From positions 1 to 32,601 of the forward strand of contig NZ_MRDL01000019.1 of NCBI RefSeq assembly GCF_002008365.1: 32,601 nucleotides of DNA. Direction: 5' to 3'. The notes beneath the pieces were generated by a model. That model had not been told where the DNA came from and made no database searches. It saw nothing but the letters and a program-made list of their open reading frames with translations. This document shows, piece after piece, positions 7,444-15,199 of this stretch (positions are counted from its first letter, which is position 1; each line of letters begins with the position of its first letter). The translations under genes were made by a program, and so were the position numbers. The DNA comes from Rhizobium leguminosarum bv. viciae USDA 2370. GTDB lineage: Bacteria > Pseudomonadota > Alphaproteobacteria > Rhizobiales > Rhizobiaceae.

Positions 7444-8946
7444 CTAGAGCGTCGCGCCCAGATGCCAGGGCACGAATTCATTGTCGCCATAGCCGAAGAG
7501 CTCGCTCTTGGTCTTCTTGCCTGATGCCGTATCGACGATGAGATCGAAAATTTCGCGGCCCTTGCCGCTGATCGTCGCATCGCCGGTGGCGATCGTGCCG
7601 CAATCGATGTCCATGTCCTCTTCCATCGAGGCATAAAGCGCCGAATTGCTGGAAAGCTTCAGCGACGGCGCCGGCCGGCAACCGAAGCAGCTGCCGCGGC
7701 CTGTCGTAAAGGCGATCATGTTTGCCCCACCGGCCACCTGGCCGGTCGCCGAGACCGGGTCGTAGCCGGGCGTGTCCATGAAGACGAGGCCGGGGGCCGT
7801 GACCCGCTCGGCATAACCATAGACCGCCGTCAGCGGCGAACGCCCGCCCTTGGCGACCGCGCCGAGCGATTTTTCAAGGATGGTCGTCAGCCCGCCGCGC
7901 TTGTTGCCGGGCGACGGATTGTTGTCGAGCGAGGCGCCGTGCAGCGCGACGTAATCTTCCCACCAGGCGATCTTGTCATCGAGCTTCTTTGCCACCTCGT
8001 CGCTGACGGCGCGGCTGCGCAAAAGGTGCTCCGCACCGTAGATTTCCGAAGTCTCCGACAGGATCGCCGTGCCGCCGGCCGCCGCCAGCAGGTCGGCCGC
8101 GACGCCGAGCGCCGGATTGGCGGTGATGCCGGAAAAGCCGTCCGAGCCGCCGCATTGCAGGCCGATGATGATCTCACCGATCGACATCGCCACGCGCCTT
8201 TCCTTGCCGACATCGGCGGCTATCTCGCGCAGCATGCCCATGGCGCGCTCGACAGCGCGGCGCGAACCGCCGGCATCCTGGATGTTGAAATGCCGCTTCG
8301 AGGCGCCGGCGCCGCTCTGGCCGTACAGCGTCAGCTGGTTGACCTCGCAGCCGAGGCCGATCATCAGCACGCCGCCGAAATTCACATGTCTGGTGTAGCC
8401 GGCGAGCGTCCTATGCAGCACGTTCATGCCGTCGCCGGTCGAGCTCATGCCGCAGCCCTGGTCGTGGACGATCGGCACGAAACCGTCGATGCCCTCGTAA
8501 TGCGGCAGTATCGTCCGGTTCGCCTCGTCGGCGATCGCCCGGCAGACCGTGGTGGAACAGTTCACGCTGGCGATGATGCCGATATAGTTGCGCGTCGCCG
8601 CCCGCCCGTCGGCGCGGCGATAGCCCATGAAGGTGCGCGCCTTGTCATCGGTGGTCGCCGTTTCCGGCGCCGAATTGGCGGTCGCCGCCAGCCGGTCGTT
8701 TTCGAAATGCAGGTTGTGGCTGTGCACATGGTCGCCGGCCTTGACCTCGGCCGTCGTGCGGCCGATCGCCTGTCCGTATTTGACCACGGGTGATCCGAGC
8801 GGAATATCCGCAATCGCCACCTTGTGGCCGGGGTCGATCTTCTCACGGGTCTGAATGCCGGCAACCGTCGAACCCGGCGCAATTGCCGCCGTTGCGACCG
8901 CGACATTGTCGCCGGCCGAAAGGATGATCCAAGGCAGTTTGTCCAA
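7444..8946 (-). CDS. uxaA: UxaA-family sugar-acid dehydratase (altronate dehydratase type)
   Basis: 500 residues from a TTG at 8946, which has CAGGGAG 8 bases upstream. An ATG at 9027 would add 27 residues, but it overlaps the promoter and operator-like site. The family removes water from altronate or galactarate-like acids to give 2-keto-3-deoxy acids. An N-terminal SAF domain (roughly residues 1-75, with the DHVHSHNLHF end) is followed by the large catalytic domain with HDQGCGMS, GLQCGGSDGFSGITANPALG and GRGSCFGCRPAPSLKLSSNS, including the conserved metal-site cysteines. It is the first gene of the catabolic operon. In a fucose setting it may act on L-fuconate instead of altronate; that is inference. 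Confidence 0.85.
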   Translation of the reverse strand: MDKLPWIILSAGDNVAVATAAIAPGSTVAGIQTREKIDPGHKVAIADIPLGSPVVKYGQAIGRTTAEVKAGDHVHSHNLHFENDRLAATANSAPETATTDDKARTFMGYRRADGRAATRNYIGIIASVNCSTTVCRAIADEANRTILPHYEGIDGFVPIVHDQGCGMSSTGDGMNVLHRTLAGYTRHVNFGGVLMIGLGCEVNQLTLYGQSGAGASKRHFNIQDAGGSRRAVERAMGMLREIAADVGKERRVAMSIGEIIIGLQCGGSDGFSGITANPALGVAADLLAAAGGTAILSETSEIYGAEHLLRSRAVSDEVAKKLDDKIAWWEDYVALHGASLDNNPSPGNKRGGLTTILEKSLGAVAKGGRSPLTAVYGYAERVTAPGLVFMDTPGYDPVSATGQVAGGANMIAFTTGRGSCFGCRPAPSLKLSSNSALYASMEEDMDIDCGTIATGDATISGKGREIFDLIVDTASGKKTKSELFGYGDNEFVPWHLGATL

Positions 8947-9001
8947 GTCTATATCTCCCTGGGAAAGGCTCGCTACATCGGCGAAAGCGCATTGATTTTG
9001 T

Positions 9002-9032
9002 TTTTTATCTACAATAAACATTTTCAAGTCAA
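9002..9032 (-). promoter_or_regulatory. promoter with operator-like site ahead of the dehydratase gene
   Basis: On the minus strand TTGACT (9027-9032) and GATAAA (9004-9009) are 17 bases apart. The 22-base segment 9002-9023, sharing 19 of 22 bases with 5681-5702, covers the spacer and -10 and so could block polymerase. It lies between the dehydratase gene and the divergent regulator gene. Confidence 0.65.
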
Positions 9033-9101
9033 CGGGAATATTGATCCTGTGGACGAGGGAGGCAATGAGCCGCAGGCGACCGGAATTAAGCTAAAGGTCG
9101 T

Positions 9102-10073
9102 TTGAACAAGCCCCGGTCCGCTCCGTCCTGCTTTGAAGCGGGCGACGGTCACGAGGGCGGAAAGCGGGGTCTGGTGGCAAGGCAGAATACGGTCTTCAAG
9201 GAAGCCTACAACAGGTATGCCGCAGCCCTGCGCACGGATACGGCGCTGCCCTCGGAACCGGAGATCGCCGCCCAGCTCGGCGTCAGCCGCTCGACGGCGC
9301 GCGCCATCCTGACGCGGCTGAGCGAAGAAGGCATCATCCGCTGGAACAAACGCCAGAAGATCGTGCTGCGCCAGCCGACTGACCACGACCTCTTTCCCTC
9401 CGAAGAAACCGATTCCCTGCACGATATTATCGAGCGCAGCTTCATGCAGCGCATCCTTGCCGATGATGCCGCGCCCGGCATGCAGATCAACGAATTGGAG
9501 CTTGCCCGCGAGATCGGCACCGGCACGACCAGCGTACGCGAATTCCTGATCCGTTTCTCCCGCTTCGGCCTCATCGAGAAACGCCCGAACAGCCACTGGA
9601 CGCTCAAAGGGTTCACCCGCGAATTCGCGCTTGAGCTTGCCGATGTGCGCGAGATGTTCGAGCTGCATTCCGCCGCCGAATTCGGCCGGCTTTCCAGGGA
9701 TAATCAGAGTTGGGCCGATCTTGCCGCCATCCGCGACGAACATCACGCCATGCTTGCCGACATCAACCAGCGCTTCAAGGATTTCTCCGTCCTCGATGAG
9801 CGCTTCCATTTGCTGATCCACCGTGCCTCGAAGAACCGCTTCATCGCCGATTTTTACGACGCGATCGCCATCGTCTTCCACTATCACTACCAGTGGAACA
9901 AGACCGCCGCCCGCCAGCGCAACGAGCGCGCCATCCACGAGCATCTGGATTATATCGCAGCGCTGGAATCCCGCGACCAGGCGGCAATCGAAACCGCCTG
10001 CCGCGCGCATCTGCACTCCGCCCGCCAGACCCTCCTGCAATCCCTGCCGCAGATCGCCACCGAAACCGCCTGA
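9102..10073 (+). CDS. GntR-family regulator with two winged-helix heads and FCD domain
   Basis: 323 residues from a TTG at 9102 with AAAGG just upstream; a GTG at 9174 (299 residues) is an alternative. Residues about 30-90 are a GntR winged helix (LPSEPEIAAQLGVSRSTARA). Residues about 105-170 form a second, more divergent one (ELAREIGTGTTSVREFLIRF). Residues about 175-312 are the helical FCD ligand-binding domain, with DVREMFELHSA, DERFHLLIHRAS and the C-terminal EHLDYIAALESRD and HLHSAR segments bearing metal/ligand His and Asp. Ordinary FadR-type proteins have one head. It is divergent from the dehydratase gene, so it probably controls both sugar operons in response to a sugar acid. Confidence 0.88.
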   Translation: MNKPRSAPSCFEAGDGHEGGKRGLVARQNTVFKEAYNRYAAALRTDTALPSEPEIAAQLGVSRSTARAILTRLSEEGIIRWNKRQKIVLRQPTDHDLFPSEETDSLHDIIERSFMQRILADDAAPGMQINELELAREIGTGTTSVREFLIRFSRFGLIEKRPNSHWTLKGFTREFALELADVREMFELHSAAEFGRLSRDNQSWADLAAIRDEHHAMLADINQRFKDFSVLDERFHLLIHRASKNRFIADFYDAIAIVFHYHYQWNKTAARQRNERAIHEHLDYIAALESRDQAAIETACRAHLHSARQTLLQSLPQIATETA

Positions 10074-10302
10074 GGTGGCGGGGGCAACGCCAGGAAAGCG
10101 TTGTCTTACGGAGCGGATGCCAGCCCTGGCACGTTTCGGCGCGACGGGGACATTTATAAATCCGTCACGATATGTCGGCAAAACCTCTGGGCTGGTCCGG
10201 ATGCCGCGTCAAAGCTATTGAAATAACCTCCTCGATGCGCATGGTCGACGCATCCACCGTTTGCGATGCGCGATGATCATGAATGGAGAGCAAGTTTCAC
10301 CG
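10074..10302 (+). other. intergenic between regulator and membrane-protein genes
   Basis: No gene seen. A short stem (caacgc at about 10085 with gcgttg at about 10098) follows the regulator stop but has no T-run, so it is at best a weak terminator. Confidence 0.35.
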
Positions 10303-11427
10303 ATGGAAAACACCTTTGCCCCTTCCAGCAACATCGAATGGACGCTGGCTGATTTCCTGAGCACCTATCGCTATTGGGCTCTGTTTTTTTCCTCGCTTCT
10401 TTTGGCAATCGGCGGACAAGGTTTCAGCACGGTCCTTCCCTTGATCTCGCAAATGACCGGCAGCAGCGCTCAGACGATCGGGATCTTCTATTTCGGCTCC
10501 ACTCTTGGCTGGGTTGCCGGCGCCTTCCTGGCGTTTATCGTCGCGAGCCGCCATGGTCGGTCGGCTTTGATTTCGCCCATTCTCGTCTGTGCCATTGTCG
10601 CCATCAGTTTTCTGCCGGCGCCTGCATTGTGGGGATCGCCGGCGTTTCTGTTTTTGTTTGGTGTGGTGTTCGGCACGGTTCGGGCCGTTTTCCCTCTCGC
10701 GATCGCGATATTTCTGGTGGGCGGGCAACCGGGCAAAATCGACTTCGGCTGCGCCCTCACTCTCTTGTCGACGACGATCCTGATCTCAGCCTTTGCTCCG
10801 ATCGGCGCGTCGTGGTTATACGGCCTCGATCTAGGCGCCGTGCCTGTCGTTTCGGCTTTCCTGGCCTGCCTGCTTCTTGCTGTCATATTGCTGGTGCCGG
10901 CCGGAAACCTGGCCTTCGATGAAGCTCCGCGTCCGCGACACACGCCGCTTGCGCCGCGCCGGCGATCCCCTCTCCTGGTCGCTGTCATCCTGTTCACGCC
11001 GCCGATCCTGATTCTTCTGATGGCGTTCGGCGTCCATCTGTTTCAAGCGAATGATGCCGACGTCACCTCTTCCCCCGTCACGCTGCTTTTAGCACTTCTG
11101 GTCTTCGGCATTGCTGTGGCCGCCTTTATCTATCTGGCCTATTGGGTTTATCGCACCCATGGGGAACTGGCGGGCGCCGCACGGTCGCAGCGCCTGCTGA
11201 CGCCGCTTGCTGGCATGCTGATCGCCATCCTCGTGCCGCTCGGATTGCCGGTTCTTGTCATGACCCTTGGTGATCTCCTCAATGATCGCGCACGCGACAG
11301 AGGCCATGGAAGTTTGATTTCGATTGCCTGGCTCGGGATCTGGAGCTTCATCTTGCCGCCGGTCGCGATCGGAATGATCCAGAACGCGGCAAACGAAAGC
11401 TATGGCATGGGCTCAGACGCGGCGTAA
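10303..11427 (+). CDS. polytopic membrane protein, possibly a major-facilitator transporter
   Basis: 374 residues from the ATG at 10303 (GGAGAG 12 bases upstream, rather far; starts at 10261, a TTG, or at 10279 are possible). Ten to twelve hydrophobic helices are visible, with a short cytoplasmic loop VASRHGRS after the second that resembles the first loop of MFS transporters, and a central charged loop (DEAPRPRHTPLAPRRRSP). There is no clear motif A or C, so the family is uncertain. The ABC exporter gene begins 118 bases downstream on the same strand and may be expressed with it. Confidence 0.7.
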   Translation: MENTFAPSSNIEWTLADFLSTYRYWALFFSSLLLAIGGQGFSTVLPLISQMTGSSAQTIGIFYFGSTLGWVAGAFLAFIVASRHGRSALISPILVCAIVAISFLPAPALWGSPAFLFLFGVVFGTVRAVFPLAIAIFLVGGQPGKIDFGCALTLLSTTILISAFAPIGASWLYGLDLGAVPVVSAFLACLLLAVILLVPAGNLAFDEAPRPRHTPLAPRRRSPLLVAVILFTPPILILLMAFGVHLFQANDADVTSSPVTLLLALLVFGIAVAAFIYLAYWVYRTHGELAGAARSQRLLTPLAGMLIAILVPLGLPVLVMTLGDLLNDRARDRGHGSLISIAWLGIWSFILPPVAIGMIQNAANESYGMGSDAA

Positions 11428-11545
11428 TAGCGACAGCACGGTCGCGGTCTTCCGGTGATTGCCTGATTTTCTCGACAAGCCCTCTGATGCGATGTTCGCC
11501 ACCGGCATCATGAAACATTTCGATGTGTAAGCCGTTATCGCGCTT

Positions 11546-13543
11546 ATGGCCGACGCTAAACTCAAACCGAAATCGGTCGATGGCACCGAACCGCACGGTG
11601 CCGAGAAGTCGCGCCAGGAGACGGCATCGACTGCAGAAGTCGCGCTGCCGCCAGATGCCATCGACCCCGATCCGGAGTTGACGCCTGAGGAGGCCGAGCA
11701 GGCGCGCAGGCGGTATTTGCTGAAGCGTTTCTGGATCAGCGCGCGCCGCTATTGGGGCCGTGGCGGTGACAAGCTCGCCTGGCCATGCACCATCGGGCTA
11801 TTGACCCTGATCGGCATGAATGTCGGCTTCCAGTACGGAATCAATCTCTGGAACCGCGCGATTTTTGACGCCCTGGAGCAACATAATGCCCGCACCGTGT
11901 ATTTCCTGAGCGTCGTATTCCTGCCACTGGCGCTCGGAACTGCAGCCCTTGTCACCACACAAGTCGCCCTTCGCATGATGATCCAGCGCCGCTGGCGTTC
12001 CTGGCTGACGACCGCAGTCATCGCGCGCTGGCTCGCAAGCGGTCGTTACTATCAGTTGAACCTCATCGGCGGCGACCACAAGAACCCCGAAGCGCGCATC
12101 GCGGAGGATTTACGGATTGCCACCGAAGCGCCTGTCGATTTCATCTCTGGCGTCATTGCCGCCTTTCTGTCGGCCTCGACCTTCATCGTGGTGCTCTGGA
12201 CGATCGGCGGGGCCCTCACTGTGACGATCGCCGGTTGGACCGTCACCATTCCCGGCTTTCTCGTCGTCACTGCGGTCCTCTACGCCGCGATCACCTCCAG
12301 TTCGATGACGGTCATCGGCCGCCATTTCGTCCGCGTCTCCGAGGCGAAAAACCAAGCGGAAGCCGAATTTCGCTACACGCTGACGCATGTGAGGGAAAAC
12401 GGCGAGAGCATCGCCTTGCTCGGCGGCGAGGAGGAGGAGCGGAACGACCTCGGCAAGACCTTCGCCAACGTGCTCAGGCAATGGGCGCTCCTTGCACGCC
12501 AGCACATGCGCACAGCCCTTGTGTCGCAGGGATCGAGCCTGTTTGCGCCGGTCGTCCCGGTTCTGCTGTGCGCTCCAAAATTTCTCGAAGGCAGCATGAC
12601 GCTTGGGCAGGTCATGCAGGCTGCCTCTGCCTTCGCCATCGTTCAGAGCGCGTTCGGATGGCTGGTCGACAATTACCCTCGTCTCGCCGATTGGAACGCC
12701 TGTGCCCGGCGTATTGCTTCGCTGATGATGTCGCTCGACGGGCTCGAGCGCGCCGAACAGAGCAACGCGCTCGGACGCATCAAGCGCGGTGAAACGGAAG
12801 GCGATGCGATGCTCAGCCTGAACGATCTCTCCGTGTCGCTTGACGATGGCACCGCCGTGGTCAAGGAAACCCAGGTCGTGATCGAACCAGGCGAGCGGGT
12901 GCTCGTCGCCGGCGAATCCGGTTCGGGCAAGAGCACGCTGGTGCGCGCCATCGCAGGTCTTTGGCCGTGGGGTGAGGGCAGCGTCAATTTCCACGCCGAC
13001 AGACGATTGTTCATGCTGCCGCAACGGCCCTATATTCCGTCCGGGACGCTTCGCCGTGCCGTCGCCTATCCCGGTGCCGCCGATAGCTGGACGCCGGATG
13101 AGATCAAGGCGGCGCTCGACAAGGTGGGGCTCGACTATCTGAACGACAAGATCGAGGAAGACGCGCCCTGGGACCAGACATTGTCCGGCGGTGAAAAGCA
13201 GCGGCTCGCTTTTGCGCGTCTGCTGCTCCACCATCCCGATATCATCGTACTGGATGAAGCAACCTCAGCACTCGATGAGAAGAGCCAGGATAAGATGATG
13301 CAAATGGTGATCGATGAATTGCCTGAAGTCACTATCGTCAGCGTCGCGCATCGGGCTGAGCTCGAAGCCTTCCATAGCCGCAAGATCACGCTGGAGCGGC
13401 GCGAGGGCGGCGCAAAACTTGTCAGCGACATCGATCTCGTCCCGCGCAAGAGAAAACGGAACTTGCTGTCACGCGTTTTGAAGAACCCCTCCTTGCCGAA
13501 AAACAGCACGACCTCGAATAAAGACAGCGCAGTCCCCGAATAG
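11546..13543 (+). CDS. YddA/SbmA-type ABC transporter (membrane and ATPase fused)
   Basis: 665 residues. An acidic N-terminal tail of about 60 residues precedes a membrane domain of the SbmA/BacA-like ABC_membrane_2 type, seen in GINLWNRAIFDALEQHN, RWRSWLTTAVIARWL and the YYQL..GDHKNPEARIAEDLR segment typical of the family. The ATPase domain has Walker A GESGSGKST (456-464), signature LSGGEKQR (from 546), Walker B IIVLDEATS (from 566) and the switch histidine in VSVAHR. A basic tail follows. It probably exports or imports a peptide or lipid-like substrate across the inner membrane; the substrate cannot be read. The start has no strong ribosome binding site. Confidence 0.9.
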   Translation: MADAKLKPKSVDGTEPHGAEKSRQETASTAEVALPPDAIDPDPELTPEEAEQARRRYLLKRFWISARRYWGRGGDKLAWPCTIGLLTLIGMNVGFQYGINLWNRAIFDALEQHNARTVYFLSVVFLPLALGTAALVTTQVALRMMIQRRWRSWLTTAVIARWLASGRYYQLNLIGGDHKNPEARIAEDLRIATEAPVDFISGVIAAFLSASTFIVVLWTIGGALTVTIAGWTVTIPGFLVVTAVLYAAITSSSMTVIGRHFVRVSEAKNQAEAEFRYTLTHVRENGESIALLGGEEEERNDLGKTFANVLRQWALLARQHMRTALVSQGSSLFAPVVPVLLCAPKFLEGSMTLGQVMQAASAFAIVQSAFGWLVDNYPRLADWNACARRIASLMMSLDGLERAEQSNALGRIKRGETEGDAMLSLNDLSVSLDDGTAVVKETQVVIEPGERVLVAGESGSGKSTLVRAIAGLWPWGEGSVNFHADRRLFMLPQRPYIPSGTLRRAVAYPGAADSWTPDEIKAALDKVGLDYLNDKIEEDAPWDQTLSGGEKQRLAFARLLLHHPDIIVLDEATSALDEKSQDKMMQMVIDELPEVTIVSVAHRAELEAFHSRKITLERREGGAKLVSDIDLVPRKRKRNLLSRVLKNPSLPKNSTTSNKDSAVPE

Positions 13544-13568
13544 AATTGTCCGTTTGGCCACAAAACCA

Positions 13569-14027
13569 TCAATCGCCTGACGAAGCCTCTGCGTTCGCAA
13601 TCTGATCCAGATTTTCGATCAGCCGCTTGAGCAGATCGACCAATTGTCCCGCTTCCGCACCCGTGAACCCGGTCAATGCCTCACGATTCCCTTGGAATAG
13701 GGTCGTAATTGCCTCCGGCATGCGTTCCTGTGCGGTTCTTGTCAGCACGATGCGGCTGCTGCGACCATCAGCCGGGTCGCGTGTCCGCTCAATCAAGCCA
13801 TCCCTCTCCATGCGTGCGAGCATCTGCGCCATCGGCGGTTGCTCGATCCTGGCAAAGCGGGCGAGGTCGCGCTGTGTGCTTGCCTTGCCATTTTGCAGCG
13901 CGACGAGGACAGGCAACTGACCGACACCGAAGCCGAGCGGTTTAAGCCGTGACTCGCTGAGGCGGGCAAACCCCCGCGCCGCAAGACTGATGAGATGGCC
14001 AGGCGTAGAAAGCACGTCTTCATTCAT
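13569..14027 (-). CDS. MarR-family transcription regulator
   Basis: 152 residues from the ATG at 14027, with AGAGGTGA 5 bases upstream; the longer frame would run across the promoter of the neighbouring gene. The MarR winged helix is plain: the STQRDLARFARIEQPPMAQM recognition region, then MERDGLIERTRDPADGRSSR with the wing, and LTRTAQERM. Dimer helices lie at both ends. It is divergent from the SnoaL-like gene with a palindrome in between, so it probably represses that gene and itself. It converges on the ABC transporter with a 25-base gap. Confidence 0.92.
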   Translation of the reverse strand: MNEDVLSTPGHLISLAARGFARLSESRLKPLGFGVGQLPVLVALQNGKASTQRDLARFARIEQPPMAQMLARMERDGLIERTRDPADGRSSRIVLTRTAQERMPEAITTLFQGNREALTGFTGAEAGQLVDLLKRLIENLDQIANAEASSGD

Positions 14028-14057
14028 TCGCTCACCTCTTGCCTGCGCTTGACCGCG

Positions 14058-14081
14058 AGATATATATGTACGTATGTATCT
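14058..14081. promoter_or_regulatory. palindromic operator between MarR and SnoaL-like genes
   Basis: Two 10-base arms, AGATATATAT and GTATGTATCT, flank a central GTAC and match as an inverted repeat at 8 of 10 positions. The site is 30 bases upstream of the MarR start and 72 bases upstream of the SnoaL-like start. Size and position are those of a MarR dimer site controlling both directions. Confidence 0.7.
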
Positions 14082-14153
14082 TGACGCGCGGCAGGAGGCA
14101 ATGCCGTTTCGATGCCGCCCAGAGAAAGTTTCAATCTCCACTGAGGAAACGAA

Positions 14154-14531
14154 ATGTCCAACAATGACGTCGAAATGATCAAGCGCATCTATGCCAGCTT
14201 CAACGCCAGAGACATCGACGCTGTCCTGGCCGTCCTTTCCGATGACGTCGCCTGGGCCAATGGCATGGACGGCGGCCACATCAATGGTCGTGAGGCCGTG
14301 CGCGACTATTGGGGACGTCAGTGGGCTATGATCAGTCCACACGTCGAGCCGGTCGCATTTGAGGAAACCGAAGAGGGCGCTGTCGCTGTCGAGGTCATCC
14401 AATCGGTGTTTGACCTCGATGGCCGGCCGCTGGAGGGGCAGGCCCATGGCCTGAAGGACAAGACCGTGACGCATATTTTCCGCATGGAAGGCGATAAGAT
14501 CGTTCGCTTCGATATCCAGGATGCCCTGTAA
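14154..14531 (+). CDS. SnoaL-like / NTF2-fold protein
   Basis: 125 residues, the usual size of the SnoaL-like polyketide-cyclase family. The start is supported by GAGGAAAC upstream. The pattern MIKRIYASFNARDIDAVLAVLSDDVAW, then INGREAVRDYWGRQW and a final VTHIFRMEGDKIVRFDIQ, is the cone-shaped NTF2 fold with an inner pocket. Members isomerise or hydrolyse small molecules or simply bind them; no substrate can be assigned. The divergent MarR gene suggests induction by a small, perhaps phenolic or toxic, compound. Confidence 0.85.
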   Translation: MSNNDVEMIKRIYASFNARDIDAVLAVLSDDVAWANGMDGGHINGREAVRDYWGRQWAMISPHVEPVAFEETEEGAVAVEVIQSVFDLDGRPLEGQAHGLKDKTVTHIFRMEGDKIVRFDIQDAL

Positions 14532-14670
14532 GCCCAGCGTGCTCTGTAAGCTGGTACTCGCTATTCACGGATGACCGCTCCTGTTGCAAAGCGCCATTGT
14601 CAGACCCGCCTTTCGCCCGTCGGGCCGCTTGGCTTGTGCGTTCAGTTCGCGCTTAGCCGGCGGTATCGGT

Positions 14671-14871
14671 TCAGAGCCTGCGAGCTTCCAGACGCCGCTT
14701 GTCGCGCTCGACATAGTCGGAGCCCAGCTCTGTCAGACGAAATTGCCGTTTCTGGAATTCCCCGCGGATCAAGATGAAACCTTGCTCTTCGGCTTCGCTC
14801 AATGTCTTCAGGCTGGTGCCTTTAGGGGGAGACTGCCAAGCCATGCCATCGGCGCTGTGCAGTAAGACCAT
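14671..14871 (-). CDS. small protein of unknown function
   Basis: 66 residues from the ATG at 14871; starts at 14907 or 14922 would lengthen it to 83 at most, but would place the strong inverted repeat in the coding region. The composition looks coded (SADGMAWQSPPKGTSLKTL, QFRLTELGSDYVERDKRRLE). The RLTELGxxYV stretch resembles the wing of small helix-turn-helix proteins. No domain is certain. The ribosome binding site is poor, which keeps confidence moderate. Confidence 0.45.
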   Translation of the reverse strand: MVLLHSADGMAWQSPPKGTSLKTLSEAEEQGFILIRGEFQKRQFRLTELGSDYVERDKRRLEARRL

Positions 14872-14897
14872 GATCTTTATAATTTTGTTTCTCCATG

Positions 14898-14931
14898 GCT
14901 GATGCATGCAGCCGGGCTGCATCGCATCAGC
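14898..14931. repeat. strong inverted repeat upstream of the small gene
   Basis: Arms of 16 bases, written gctgatgc-atgcagcc and ggctgcat-(c)-gcatcagc, pair perfectly except for a 1-base bulge, around a single central G. No T-run follows on either strand, so it is more likely an operator or a structured leader than a terminator. It ends 26 bases above the ATG at 14871. Confidence 0.65.
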
Positions 14932-15199
14932 AATCCGCTGGTTCCGTATTCTTGATTTGGCACCATCCAGGAGAAGCCCATTGATTTAAAAGGATTATTT
15001 TTGGCTAGTCCGGAGTTTCGCAAAAGCTATCGTATAAAAGCTCCAATAGGCTTGGTCAATTCAATCACTCCGTCCCAACGGGTTTGGTCGCGCCTGGCGA
15101 TTGGCCCGATGGCGTTTATTTCCATTGAATCCCGACATCAGCGGCGCATAGTGCCGACGTTCCCGGCTTTGCCGGTTGAACGGATGGGGGAGCCGGTGC
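14932..15199. other. intergenic, no gene seen
   Basis: A run of AT-rich sequence (14985-15002) could hold a promoter for the methyltransferase gene. The frame open from 15001 has no start site support and a composition unlike its neighbours, so I do not call a gene. Confidence 0.4.

Noticed and set aside
10297..11351. Minus-strand frames opposite the polytopic membrane protein
   Set aside because: Arg/Gln/Asp-rich translations, overlapping each other, without starts; the plus strand has clear membrane helices.
14154..14474. N-terminal extension of the MarR frame to 301 codons
   Set aside because: The added part is antisense to the SnoaL-like gene; the ATG at 14027 has a good ribosome binding site and gives a normal MarR length.
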